From Brachynemurus nebulosus (lineage: Eukaryota > Arthropoda > Insecta > Neuroptera > Myrmeleontidae): a DNA stretch of 64,000 bases. Shown here one piece after another: positions 11,992 through 23,485 of this stretch. Position 1 is the first letter of the stretch; each line of letters starts with the position of its first letter. The DNA lies in NCBI GenBank assembly GCA_035578155.1, contig JAPWDM010000011.1, positions 20,312,375 to 20,376,374 on the forward strand, in the 5' to 3' direction. Both the position numbers and the translations under genes were made by a program. The notes beneath the pieces were generated by a model. That model had not been told where the DNA came from. It did no database searches and saw only the letters and a program-made list of their open reading frames with translations.

Positions 11992-12929
11992 GGGTAAGTG
12001 CGGGAGAGATGCCGCAGTAGCCATAGTTCGTCGGTTGATTGATAGATGGCGCTATTAATGGATTATATGTTTAAAATAAGTTACTTATTTAAGCTGTATA
12101 TGGTAACATTTATGATTAGTCCATCAGTTTAGTAATTATCCAACTTTTCATTATTGAAAAATAAGTTCTTTAACATAATATTTTATCAAGCATTTAATTC
12201 ATCAGAATGTAAGAATGTATATTGCATTGTTTTAATGAAAATGAGTTTTGTTATTAATTTAGGTATATTTTAAAAATACTGTATAAAATTTTGGGTTGTA
12301 ATTCCACACTATGCTTGCTATAGCAACATGCGAAATCTATCCCAACAAAAAGGAGAGATACCGCATTTAAAGTTGGTATAGATGCCGCATCATATTACAT
12401 GTTAAAAACATAGACTTATATACCTTAATTATGCAATTTTTTTTGGACTGTAAATTATGCCACGTAAATATAAAAGATCCATTAATGGATCAGGAAGAGC
12501 CCTCATATTAGTGAAGATAACGAAAATAATGATGATTGCCTGTGTATTGAATGTTTTGAAAAGTACTCAGAAACAAAAAAAAAGTTGACTGGTTAAGATG
12601 TATACAGTGCCAAAAATGGTTACATATGGCATGAATCATGTATAGAAATGTGTGTAAAATGCAAAATTTTTAATATGAACTATGCGGCGTCTCATCTTCT
12701 TTGATGCGGCATCTCTCCCATAGGTGTGGGAGAGACGCCGCTTTGCAGGCTCTACAAAAATGTTAACTATGAATCCTTTTCGACTCAAAATTTTAAATTA
12801 TTTATAAATAATTAATTTTGAAGAACAATATTTACATTTATTGTGTACCAAATTTCAAATCAATTAAATGCATACTTTAAGAATTATCAAGTGTTTTCAA
12901 AATGTGCGGCATCTCTCCCGCATTCACCT
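11992..12929 (+). mobile_element. Pogo-like deletion derivative, 938 bp, TA duplication
   Basis: Near-identical inverted termini GGTAAGTGCGGGAGAGATG and GGTGAATGCGGGAGAGATG, each continuing with CCGCA. Comparison with copy B of the host element gives the empty site AATTTATTATATATC, showing that only TA was duplicated. This is the Tc1/mariner/pogo signature. An internal inverted copy of the terminal word sits at about 12700-12742. Coding scraps of a transposase lie within and are listed separately. Confidence 0.8.
12457..12641 (+). pseudogene. Pogo-like transposase scrap: N-terminus fused to C-terminal zinc-finger region
   Basis: An ATG at 12457 opens MPRKYKRS, like the usual start of pogo-type transposases. 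About 40 bases on, another frame reads an acidic stretch and CLCIECFEKYSE; a further one-base shift gives DWLRCIQCQKWLHMA, the C-x2-C-x2-W-x-H pattern of the PHD-like finger at the C-terminus of many pogo-family transposases. The helix-turn-helix and DDE core are missing. Visible defects are two frame changes and a TGA after WLHMA. Reading this as an internally deleted pogo gene is inference supported by the TA target duplication. Confidence 0.55.
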
Positions 12930-13049
12930 TATATATCAACGAATATATCCTTAAAATATTAAAACATTCCATAAAGTAGTTTTCTTTAAAAAAAAAAAAT
13001 CCCAAAAATCACTTTTTTTTAGACGATCACACTAGTGGCCCCCCGTAAC

Positions 13050-14110
13050 ACAAAAATAATTTTAAACTATTTAAAATAACATCAAATAAATTTTATAAAT
13101 TTTTAGCTTTTTAATTGTAAACAATATTTCATACATCTTACATTAAAAAAGCCGTAACCAGATAAGAAGGAATAAGTCTGTTCCCGTGCGTATTATTTCC
13201 TATTTATCTTTGTTAGATTGCTCTGAGTGAATGTAGTGATTCAGTCAAGTTTCAACTCTTTATAGTAGGGGAAGAGGACAGAATTTTGGATGCCTAACTC
13301 AACACAGAAATGCAATTCTGGCAAGCCCGTTCGGCTGGATTAAGTCACTGCTAACGTTCAACGAGGGTAAAAAAAAGATTCAACTTATATAAAATAACAG
13401 TTCTAGCATTTTGATGTATAAAAAATCTTAACAATGATATTTATCAATAAAAAACGTTCTGACAATGTTTTATCTTCAATAAGTTGCCGCCAATAACATA
13501 TTCCAAAGTTGTGATAAATTCTATAATTATTTAAACAAATGTCAAAATATTGTGTATTATAGAAAAATTGTCAATAAAATCTTGGATAGCTAAGAGTACT
13601 TATAATTAAAAAAAAAAATAAGGAAATATTAAATATTAATAATCAAACGGCACCACATCCTCCTTACAGTAGGAAAAATTATTCTTTTACTATCCTTCCT
13701 ATCCATATTAACTCGCCTCGCTTTCCGCTATTCTCTCTAAAAAAATTTTTGAACCATTTTCAAAATATTTGTTATTTGATTTTCGAGAACCAGGTGTTTG
13801 ATCCAAGTTTGCCTTAGTTGAAATTTATCTTTTAATAGGTATGTCAAGCAAGAGATATAGGTTATAAACAATAGTCCTTTTCACTCTTTCAACCCCCTTT
13901 AAAACTACTGCATGATGGCACACAAGCAACATTTTGAATCTACGAAAATTAAATTAAAATTTTAAATTTTTATCATATAGTGAAAAAGTCCCAATAAAAT
14001 TCACTGCTTAGTAATCTCGTAACAATCAACCAAGCATTTAACAAATGATATATTTTATAATACTAAAATTTTCTCACTGCTCTTATCCACAAATGGATAT
14101 ATTTACCAAA
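13050..14110. other. No gene seen
   Basis: AT-rich DNA with homopolymer runs. No supportable coding, RNA or repeat feature was found. Confidence 0.45.
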
Positions 14111-14112
14111 TA

Positions 14113-14648
14113 TTGGGTCATCCGGAAAGTTCGTACCGTTTTTACTGAAAATAACTATCCCGATTTTCTTCAAATGGCCGAAAACTGTCCCAAACTGTTT
14201 GAATTCCCGAAGGTTGCCACTAATTCTTGACATTTTGGCTCGGGTTGCGCTTTATTTCTTGACGCCTTGTTTCATCGTCAATACACACAAGTCGACCGAA
14301 GGCAGCTTCATCTTCCAAAGAAAAATTACCCTTTTGAAATCTATCAAACCACTTTCTACAAGTTCTGTCAGAAAGTACATCATCACCATAAACCCTACAA
14401 ATTTTCTCGTTTCGTCAGCTGCATTAGAACTTTTCTTAAACTCGCATAACATGTTCCTTGGTGTCTAGGATTGCTAATTATTACTGACAAAAAGAATTAT
14501 TTAAGCACTGTCTAAGATTTATGATACAGCAACACTATCGACCTAGCACTAACATGTTATTGCGTGTCTCGTTTGCGGTTGCTACTTGAAGAAATATGAA
14601 TTCATCCGAGCGGCTCCGAAAATGGCAGGAACTTTCCGGATGACCTAA
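14113..14648. mobile_element. Mariner-type MITE, 536 bp
   Basis: Inverted termini TTGGGTCATCCGGAAAGTTC and TTAGGTCATCCGGAAAGTTC, with TA on both outer sides. The terminus resembles mariner ends, which often contain a CCGRAAAGTTC-like word. It carries a broken fragment of a mariner transposase on the minus strand and cannot be autonomous. Confidence 0.85.
14225..14452 (-). pseudogene. Mariner transposase N-terminal (HTH) fragment
   Basis: Reading from 14452 downward, the frame starts MLCEFKKSSNAADETRKF and then, after a frameshift near 14395, continues as RVYGDDVLSDRTCRKWFDRF followed by GNFSLEDEAAFGRLVCIDD. This order matches the paired helix-turn-helix DNA-binding region of mariner transposases, including the conserved W-x-x-x-F and FSLEDE words. 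The DDD catalytic domain is absent. Similarity is judged by eye. Confidence 0.7.
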
Positions 14649-14649
14649 T

Positions 14650-15550
14650 ATATAAAATCTCTAATTGAAATTTTGCGTTTTTGGCGATCTAATTAATTTA
14701 TTACAATTAATTAAATCACATGTCCACTTACACTTAAGCGCTCTTCATTATTAATGACCCACAACAAATCGTTCAGTTTGATGCTTGTGTTACTCTACTG
14801 ATGGCGTTTAAATTGAGCGTGATCAGACAAATTGCGCCAAACGTATTTAGTACTTATCGCCTTATTGACATCAAACTGTTACAATATAATACACTTACGT
14901 TTACGTGTAGAGAAAATTACACTAAACTACATTTCTAACTAGTTACATAATGGGCTAGGAGCTTTATACAAACACCACACGTGGTAGCATTAAGGTTAAT
15001 ATTGTTAGCAATATACAAATATCACGATAGTGTACATACATAACTACACATAGTGTACGTTCACTGCACTATATACACTTAACTGAAGAGATTTGTAATG
15101 TATAGTAGTCGTGAAAATAATGTTCAACTCCGCCAAAATTGATTCGAGTTACCTGCTTCAATTATTATACCTTAAAAAATACCTGTGTAGAAAGTAGATT
15201 TATATAAGTATAAATTACCTAACAAATAAATAAAAATCAACATGAGCTAATGGATTTTAAAATGGAATAACTTTTTTCGTGCAGGTGAAGTGGGTAAAAT
15301 AAATGAACTCACTATCACTACCTCGTGGTTCATAAAACACTAGCGAATTTGAGAACACTGTTACTATATGACAAACTTATAAATTAAAATTGTTACCGTT
15401 AAACCAAAAAATAAAGTTACTTAACGCATCCACGTCTGATTAAGATGATACTGATATACAAATGTTTAATAATTATTGTCAAATTATTGAAAATTTCCAC
15501 AAGGAGAAATTAATACTCGATTTACACAGAATCCTTAATTTTAATACTAA
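14650..15550. other. No gene seen
   Basis: AT-rich DNA; no coding frame, tRNA fold or repeat edge was recognised. Confidence 0.45.
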
Positions 15551-15554
15551 TATT

Positions 15555-16067
15555 GTATTTTGGTGTTTTCGGACCAAGACGACGATAACTCTCGAACGAA
15601 ACCTCCAATTGTTACGAAATTTTGGTCAATTTTCGCCAAATTTAGTCGTTTTTGGAATATTTGGCCAGATTTCAAAAATTTTTTTTGCTTTTTTTACACC
15701 ATCAAAAAGAGCTTAAAAAATTATAAGCTTTTAAAACATTGTTTTAAGTGAACTAGGTTTTGAGAAAAATTAAGAAATTTGCTAAATTTCTTTCAAATAA
15801 ATGCTTCTTCGTTTTTATCATTACAATAACAATATTTATATTTGTTTCATTTCTCAAAACTGTTGCAATTTGTTCACTGTTAGTGAGCTAAACTAGTTTA
15901 AATGGATATTTTAAAGTGCTAAAAATAAAACTACCCAACCGATTTTGAAAATTTTTTCACTGTTAGAGAACTATTTTAGATGGATTCAAGTGTTTATATA
16001 AGATCTGAAAGTGTCCCGTTTTTGGAAATTCACTATGTTATGCAGATGCTGCGACAGGGATATTTTA
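15555..16067 (-). repeat. Dispersed repeat, copy without TA tract
   Basis: Contains CGATAACTCTCGAACGAAAC, TTACGAAATTTTGGTCAATT, then CCGATTTTGAAAATTTTTTC and the terminal block GGAAATTCACTATGTTATGC followed by the GCTGCGACAGGG end. It matches the fold-back element at 4.77 kb at its end and the copy at 57.15 kb in the opposite orientation. Confidence 0.65.
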
Positions 16068-16483
16068 TTTTTCTCTTTATATAAGTTGGCACTTCCATTT
16101 TTAATATTCAACATATTTTTTATTACAAGTGTACATGTGCATATCTACAGATGGCCGTTAACATATGCGACAATGTTATATAATATTAACAAATAATAGT
16201 GACCATAACACGGTCATATGATCATACATTATTATTATTAATATAAATATATATTATGTAATAAATTTTATATAATTATTACACCTTCTATATACTGGTT
16301 TTACGAAATTTTCCAGTACCTACATATATTACCAGTATCAACCTTTTATCCGCTTAGCTGTGCTTCAGGTATTTGGTGTAGTTTTTTACAGTTGGATTAG
16401 AAATGTTAATAGGAATTTATTAGTAATTAACATTTGAAATATTTACTTTTACTTTTACTATATCCATCAAAAACATAAATTAA

Positions 16484-16649
16484 GGAGGCTCACCAGTCAA
16501 GAGATCGAAAAAAACAGGAATTTTCACGATTTTTTTTTTTTATTTTAGATAAATTGGACAATGAAAACAAATAACAAATGATATCAGTTCTTTTATTAAC
16601 TATTTAAGATTACAAAAATATTTTTCTTTTTCCTTTGACGTATATTGAT

Positions 16650-16744
<95 letters not shown>

Positions 16745-17172
16745 AGTATCTAAAAAAAGGTCCTTCCACTTGTGACAAGATTTTGAACCTCAGAAACATC
16801 TGAAAGAAAAAAGTAAATATTCTTAATCTATGTGAGTATGGTTATTGGCGGAACCAGAATTAGCAATTTTCCATGTATAGAAACAAAGTGGCGGCATTTT
16901 TGGGGGATTAAAATGGTCAAAAAATGGCCATATTTTATCTAAAAAATCTGGTTGTGGTTTAGTCAATAGCGAAATTTGTTGTAAATATTCTGTCCAAATT
17001 TGAGCTAATTTGGATAAATAGATTTAGAGTAACCTTGACACAGGTGTCGAAAAAAGTCATTTCCAGAAAAACGCGTTTAAAGTGATTTCTGACGAGTATA
17101 GCAAGTATAGCTATAAAAAAATGCAAAAACAAAAACATCGGTTTTTTGAAATTTCTGAACTGGTGAGCACCC
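16484..17172. mobile_element. TTAA-flanked TIR element with (TA)n, 689 bp
   Basis: Termini GGAGGCTCACCAGT on the left and ACTGGTGAGCACCC on the right form imperfect inverted repeats, and TTAA lies immediately outside each end. A TTAA duplication is the hallmark of piggyBac-group insertion, although CCC ends would be more usual. A (TA)n tract occupies 16652-16740. There is no coding content apart from the repeat-derived Tyr-Ile frame. Confidence 0.6.
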
Positions 17173-17179
17173 TTAATCG

Positions 17180-18490
17180 AATTTTATGAGAAATTGAGTT
17201 GCTTTTTTATAGTTTATTACTCTTTTAATTTTGATTTTCTAAAGGGGGATATTTTCAGATATTAGATCGATTTTTAAGAGTAACAGAGCTACGAGTCTTG
17301 CTATATTTTTATTATGTAATGCTTTTTTAATGGAATCTGATATGTCTACCTCCGTAAAACTAGCCGTCCCAGAAAGAAAAAATTGTAAAGTGGTGGCGAC
17401 GTTAAGAAAATTTTGGACATTTTTCTCTTCAGTTGCATAACAAAATATATAACATTCAGCAAACAGTGGAAGCGCTGTGAATAAAGTTAAAAGCGTTATA
17501 CACATGGTTTAAAATATTTTATATGATTTTTCTTAAGATTTTCGTTTTAGAAAATTTTTGTCAACATGGTCAGAAAACACCTAATTTACACCTAATTCTC
17601 CATACTTTAAATAACCCAAAACACTTTTTTTTTTAACTAGGTTTACCTAAACTTAGCCGTCCCTTTTGTTTTTCATGTTTTCCCGAAAATGGTAACAACA
17701 ACTAATCTTTTATTAGCACACCTAATTTACACCTAAAACACACCTATTTTTTATCTACTCGTTTTTTAGAATTTTGCAATTTTTTTTCTAGGACTGCTAG
17801 CTTTATGGAGGTGATATTTTCTACTAAAGAATAAATTCTTACTGAGCCGTAATTTCTCAAAATAACTCTAGTCTCAAGCATATCAGATTACAACATAATA
17901 TATAAAATTGGTCAATAGCCTCCATTGGTTAGAAGCCATATATAATGTGAATAATGTTGATAAAAAAATGTCTAAATGTAGCTAATATTTTGAATGAAAT
18001 GCAATACAATTACTATAATGGGTTATACGTAAATAAAACTTCAATGTTTGTATATATACTTAAACGTATTGGATATACCGAATGTACGATAAAAACTGGG
18101 AAAACTGCTTTTCTACTTCTAAATTATAATATTTGGAGAAGAAAATTATAGAATTTGGAGAAAAATTGAATCTGTGTCTATAATAGAATCTATCGAATCT
18201 TAAATAAGACCGATCCATTACCTCCACATTGAAATCTACACTTTTCCAATACACTTGTTCGTGTAAATCTACGTCGTATTGTGTGGATATATTATCTATA
18301 CACCGATTTTACATGTAGTATTGTATATGTACTCTCCTTAGCTCACCTACCCGACAAAATCAGTTATTTTAGATAAAAATTGGGTATACATCTGATTTCC
18401 CGACACTACCACCATTAATATGTAATAGTATCTAATATACTGTGTATTCGTCAACTCTATATAATATATATAATATTAAACGAATGATTC
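17180..18490. other. No gene seen
   Basis: AT-rich. The word CACCTAATTTACACCTAA occurs at about 17577 and 17720 and marks a diverged local duplication. The minus-strand frame at 17239-17505 has some hydrophobic character but no recognised domain and is not called. Confidence 0.45.
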
Positions 18491-18509
18491 TTAGGGGCTT
18501 TCGTCCCCA

Positions 18510-18756
18510 AAACAAAAACAACACAATTAGCTGAAAAATTTCTTAATTTTTCTCAAAAGCTAGTTCATTTAGAAGAATGTTTTAAAAGCTTGTATTATGC
18601 AATTTTTTTCGCTCTTTCGAAAGAGTAAAAAAAATCAAAAAATTTTTTGAAATCTGGCCACCACTAAAATTGGCGAAATTTTGCCAAAAATCGGATGTAT
18701 CTGGCTGACGAACTTATCCAAGCTAATGGGAATTTTGACCTACACACTAAATTTCG

Positions 18757-18837
<81 letters not shown>

Positions 18838-18960
18838 AATTTTAGTGACCATCATTTTCGGATTCTCGAGGCTTCAAAACGGATTTCTGCCATAGTCCCG
18901 GGCTCAGGTCTTTTCATGGCACCCATTGTAGTAAACGAATTGTTCCAAAATGGGATTTCA
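18510..18960 (+). repeat. Dispersed repeat with (TA)n tract, copy at 18.5 kb
   Basis: Blocks in order: TTAATTTTTCTCAAAAGCTA, GGATGTATCTGGCTGACGAA, ACTAAATTTCGTA, (TA)n at 18759-18834, then GGATTCTCGAGGCTTCAAAA and CTGCCATAGTCCCGGGCTCA. It is collinear with copies at 22.9-23.5 and 57.6-58.03 kb and inverted relative to 2.4-2.84 kb. Confidence 0.75.
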
Positions 18961-18969
18961 CTTAATAAT

Positions 18970-19925
18970 TAATATATTGTCACAAAAGCAATTAATAATT
19001 TCTTAGTTTTTCTATTTTGCAACATATTCTTTAACTAATTATCCATGAAATTCTAAGATACTTTACATTATATAAAACTTAGATACAACATTGTACTATT
19101 AAGGAGCAACTGGTATACCACAAATATGTATAATACGTTCAATTTGAAATTGACAAGAAATCATACTACAACTAAGTTAGACTGTAATAATAAAATATAT
19201 CACCTCATACCCGCACTCATATAAAATTTACAATCATTTCAATCCCGTCGTCGTGGCATGGCTCACTGGCATGGCGTTGTGTTGTGTAACGGGCAGGCAT
19301 ATCCTTAACCGTCATATCCCATTATTCAATGCACAATAATACTTCACTGCAGGCTGTACCAATCTACTACATCCCATACATACATATACATTTGAAAGAA
19401 AAGAAAAACTTGAACATAGAAAACGTATTTACAAAACTTTATCATCTTTCCGATTGCAATCCCCGTTTTTCTCTACTTTTCTTTTTATGTTTATTGTCAT
19501 TTTATTTTTATTGTATCAAACAAACTGCCGTTTATTTCAGAAAAATTTTCTTTTTCTTTATACATCTCCGTATAGGTAAGGTAAGTTAGCATTGATAGCG
19601 GATACCAACTGCATGTGATACGAAAATGTATAAGATGGATATTACGTTAAATATTATTATACACAATTTATATCTGTAATAAAAAAATTATAGTTTTCAC
19701 CTCACATCAATACATTTAGGTAATATCCTATTTAGAATGAAAATCGGATATCCTATCTAAATTAATTCATCAAGAGAATCCCTTAAATGGTAGCTATAGG
19801 AAATAGGTGAATTTCGGTTAAATATCGATTCAGCTTTTGCACTGTCGTCTTTTTTAATATATTGAAAATTTCACTATTACATTCCATTATTTTAATATTT
19901 ATTTATAAAATTACTTATTGACACG
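18970..19925. other. No gene seen
   Basis: AT-rich sequence. A 86-codon plus-strand frame at 19329-19589 lacks any domain. No RNA gene is visible. Confidence 0.4.
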
Positions 19926-19929
19926 ATAA

Positions 19930-20312
19930 TATTTCAAACACTATGTCAATTTTAATTAACATAATGAATTGGCCATTTGCCAAAGTACATCGAGTGTTCA
20001 AGTATCAGCCGAAGCTGGACATTGAGTGAACATATGAATATTGGTGTATGTTTAAATACGGATAAAAATCCGCCATACACTAATAATGTTTCACAGGCAC
20101 TCGATAACATTTGAAATTAAAAGTATAAAACTGCGTCTCGCATTAGAGAGAGGTTGTGTTTGATTGATTACTGAATTGGAGTGGCACTCGAACAAGTGAT
20201 CGGTGGCCTAGTTGGTAAGGCGCTTGGCTGGTAACCAAGAGATCCGGGTTCGAGTCCCAGCCGATCCAGTTTGGTAATTTTTTTCAAACACTATGTCAAT
20301 TTTAATTAGGAT
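19930..20312 (+). repeat. SINE-like repeat, best-preserved copy in partial tandem
   Basis: The word CAAACACTATGTCAATTTTA occurs at 19934 and again at 20285. Between them lie the body (AGCTGGACATTGAGTGAAC, AATCCGCCATACACTAATAA) and a tRNA-like head at 20197-20267. The arrangement is therefore tail-body-head-tail, as expected where one head-plus-body unit abuts another. Body blocks match the copies at 5.88 and 9.82 kb. Confidence 0.7.
20197..20267 (+). repeat. tRNA-like SINE head, Thr(GGT)-like fold
   Basis: The fold has a GATCGG/CCGATC acceptor, a GCCT/AGGC D-stem, a CTTGG/CCAAG anticodon stem around loop CTGGTAA (anticodon GGT) and a CCGGG/CCCAG T-stem with one mismatch around TTCGAGT. The outermost acceptor pair is T-C. 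A run of Ts just downstream would stop Pol III. Because related sequences recur with the same flanks, and GGT is rarely the Thr anticodon in eukaryotes, it is read as a SINE head rather than a functional tRNA gene. Confidence 0.65.
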
Positions 20313-20540
20313 AGTATCCTGCTAAATAGTGTTATACACCAAGGGTATGAGTTTCAATCCCGAGTGTGAAGTTATTTTCCAAAGGGCTTGTAAAGGCCTG
20401 AGGGCAACAATTCACACGAGGAATAAAAAAAAAACACTTTAGTCGTGTGGCGTATATACTATATTTGCAATTCTATATTACTTAAAATTATAAAAATTAA
20501 GATAAAATTATTTAATTATCATACAAATTACATTCAATAA
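20313..20540 (+). repeat. Second SINE-like family, copy 1
   Basis: A B-box-like word (GAGTTTCAATCCCGAG) is followed by TGTAAAGGCCTGAGGGCAAC, an A-rich run and a TTATAAAAATTAAGA tail. The complement of this block appears at 28.8-29.05 kb and a partial copy at 33.36 kb. It probably derives from a tRNA-like promoter, but the A-box side is weak. Confidence 0.6.
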
Positions 20541-20544
20541 TATT

Positions 20545-21725
20545 AGGTTACGAACTTACACTTAAAAAGATGCGTAGAAATTGAAAAAGTGACCAAGAGC
20601 GTTCGAGTGGCTGGGTTTTTTTTTAATCGAAGCAGAATTTAAAATAAAATATAAAATTTAAATAAATACTTTTCTTGATTAAACCACGGCTTCAATGCTA
20701 AAAATTGATAAAAATAAATAATTTGGCAAGTATTCTTATATACCTATATGTTTATAAAAAATACTATTTTGCACGATCGTGTATTTTCATGCATTTACCG
20801 ATGCTGTTGACAATGCTGGTAAGTTACATTTCCCGGACGTGTGTTTATCTCCATGGAAACCAAAAAATAACAATGCGGTAAGTAAAATAGATGCGTGGTA
20901 AGTGAATAGGAGTGTGGTAAGTGAAATTAGCTCAAAAATGATTGTAATTATTTATTAATATAGAAATTAAAAGTACAATTTTAACAATTAGGAAAATAAA
21001 TTGATTAATATGAAAATTTGAACAATTTGAACAATTAGGAAAATAAATCGATTAATATGAAAATTTTCACTAGTTTGCACATTATTATTATTATTATTGT
21101 TGGCATTCATCTTCTTATTTTATTGACATTTCAAAAGGTCGTTCAACCATTAAAATTTTTTGTGGTTTTCATAATCTTCCTTTCATTTTACGAGAATAAA
21201 TTTGCAGCCAAAAATAAAATGCTTCATAAATTTCATTATTCTCGCTAATATTATAGTTGAACAAACAATTTTCCTCAATTTTTTTAATAGAAAATTCAAA
21301 AAAGATATTCACGCCAGTGAAATATTGACACTTAAATTTTCATTTACAAATATAGTTGTCAGTATTTTTATTTACAAATGTAGTTGTCAATAAATGTATC
21401 CAGTTTTTTAGAAAAAAATTATTAAAAAACCTGTTGTCTGGAGAACCCTCCCCCCTTAAGGATTGCAGAAAAAATTCGTATCTAGACGCCCTGACATGAC
21501 GTCAGTAACGACTGTAGCAAGAGTAAACACCTAAAATCCGTTTAGGATAATATTTAACTGTGTTGTTGTCGTTTACACGAAAATAATTTTTGTGATAGTT
21601 GCTTACATGATAGCAATTATCGCAAAAAGTGTCATCGTGTGTACAAGATTTAACTTTTCTTTCTCTACCTACTCTCTATTACCATTTTTTAATAATATGT
21701 TCATTTGAAGAAGAAAAATTTATTA
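20545..21725. other. No gene seen
   Basis: AT-rich, with a local direct duplication near 20990-21060 (AATTAGGAAAATAAATYGAT twice) and a TATTATTAT run at 21085. Overlapping short frames near 21057-21393 lack domains. Confidence 0.4.
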
Positions 21726-21732
21726 GAACATA

Positions 21733-22140
21733 GGGTAAACGGTATAGTTATTGGACGTTGGCAGTTATTGGACAGGTCACTCTCTTTTAAAGATTATAAG
21801 GCTTATAGGCTAGTAAAGCAAACTTCCTGATTTTTCAATTAAACAGAACCTTCTAGTATCTAGTATCTACCTGTGGATTTTGGAAATACGCTAGAAGTTA
21901 ATAAATGAAATTTTTGTCCAATAACTGTATTTTTCTACACGCACAACTATAATATTTTTTTTTTTTTTTTTTTCAGAGACTTACCAATATGTAATATGAA
22001 AATTTTATATGGTACATTAAAATAGACAGGTCTTACTTTTTTATGAATTTTTTCGTTAAAAATAAAGCTACAACACATACTTTTTCTGTAATTTGTTTTG
22101 AAAATTTTTCTTAACTGTCCAATAACTATACCATTTACCC
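21733..22140. mobile_element. TA-flanked MITE, 408 bp
   Basis: Inverted termini GGGTAAACGGTATAGTTATT and the complement AATAACTATACCATTTACCC, extending to a GTCCAATAAC word, with TA outside both ends. Its terminal GGGTAA resembles the elements at 11992 and 63643. It is non-coding. Confidence 0.8.
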
Positions 22141-22144
22141 TACA

Positions 22145-22890
22145 TTAATTTCAATTCCGGAACAGTGTAATCAAACTAATCAGTAATCACTCTCAGTTTT
22201 ACTAAAATGTTAGTTGACCATAAAAACCGCCAATATTAAAGAAATTTTAAAATATTCTCTATAAAAACTAGATACTTATTAGTGCAATAATTTAAAAAGT
22301 TATACGAAGTTAATATTTGTATAAAAAATCATAAAAATCCAGCAGCACTAAGCTAATAACTTAGCATTAAGTTTTTTTTTCAGATTTGAGCTGATAATTT
22401 GATGACCATTCACAATTAACTAAATTAAAAAAAGAAAAAACCAAAACTACTTTTTCCTTTTTTTAAAATGTTAAAATGATAAGCACGCAAATAAATGATT
22501 ATGTGTTTTTTATTACTATTTAATATCCAGTAAACTCTTCTATCCGGCTTAATAATCTACTGTCTACCTAATTACAAATCGTCTCAAAATTAATGATATC
22601 TACGTAAAATTAATTCCTCATACGGACATAGAAGATTGATAAATAAAACGCTTACTACACAACAAAAGAAGAAAGCCGTTTAGTGAAAATCGTAAGGTTT
22701 CGTTAAAATACAAAATATAGGTACAAATTATTTAATAAATATATAATTTTCTAACCTGCTAAAAAAAGGACTCTAAAATAAATTTGAAAGTTTATTACAA
22801 TTACATTCTTACCTCCGTTTTTCGCCAAAATTTAAACTTGTAAACTTAATGTGCTTGACTTTATTTGACGATAAAGTTTAATATTAAGAC
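22145..22890. other. No gene seen
   Basis: AT-rich with no recognised feature. Confidence 0.4.
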
Positions 22891-22894
22891 CAGC

Positions 22895-23260
22895 AAAAAC
22901 CAAAATACCCCTGTTGCAGCATCCTGCATAACACAGTGAAATTCCGTTTATAAAAATTCGTTTTTCTCGGAAACCAGTTTACATAGAATAATGGTCTGGA
23001 AACCCTTTTTTATGTAATTTTACTTTCTCTTTCTAATGGTGTAAAAAATGGCGGAAAAAACTTTCGAATAAGTGGAAATTTTGGCAAAAAACTAATTTTT
23101 TTCACGAAAATTGCCAAAAAAACGATGTTCCGTGAATCGGACGTGTCTGGCTAACGAACTTGTCCAACGGTTTGGGACTTCCAATATTTTCACCAAATTT
23201 CGTAAACCTAGGATATTTCTTTCGAGAGTTATCGTGAGGACACATATATATGTATAATGT

Positions 23261-23319
<59 letters not shown>

Positions 23320-23485
23320 CCTATATATAATTATATATATATATATATATATATAAATTTTAGTGAATATTATTTCCGGTTTCTAGGGACCTCAAAACAA
23401 ATTTCTACCATAGTCCCGGGCTCAAGTCGCGTCATGACAGTGGCTGTAATAGCTGAATTCCATTCTGGAAATCCGCTAGAAGGAA
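22895..23485 (+). repeat. Dispersed repeat with compound TA tract, copy at 23 kb
   Basis: The most complete copy. It starts AATACCCCTGTTGCAGCATC, continues through GACGTGTCTGGCTAACGAAC and GAGTTATCGTGAGGACAC, then an interrupted (TA)n region at 23226-23354, then TTTCTACCATAGTCCCGGGC and GAATTCCATTCTGGAAATCC. This copy links the terminal block and the TA-bearing block into one unit of about 0.6 kb. Confidence 0.75.

Larger units (their letters stand above)
11218..13044. mobile_element. TIR element 'G6', copy A, carrying a nested insertion
   Basis: Perfect 18-base inverted termini GGGGGGCCACTAGTGTGA. The body matches copy B at 44065-46519 through blocks such as GTCTATACCTTTAAAAATAA and CGACTCATCTAGTTTTACTA. 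Without the insertion at 11992-12929 the element is about 890 bp. No target duplication or coding sequence is visible, so the superfamily stays open. Confidence 0.8.

Noticed and set aside
20197..20267. Functional tRNA-Thr(GGT) gene
   Set aside because: It folds well, but it is part of a repeated unit with decayed sister copies, has mismatches in the acceptor and T stems, and an anticodon rarely used in eukaryotes.
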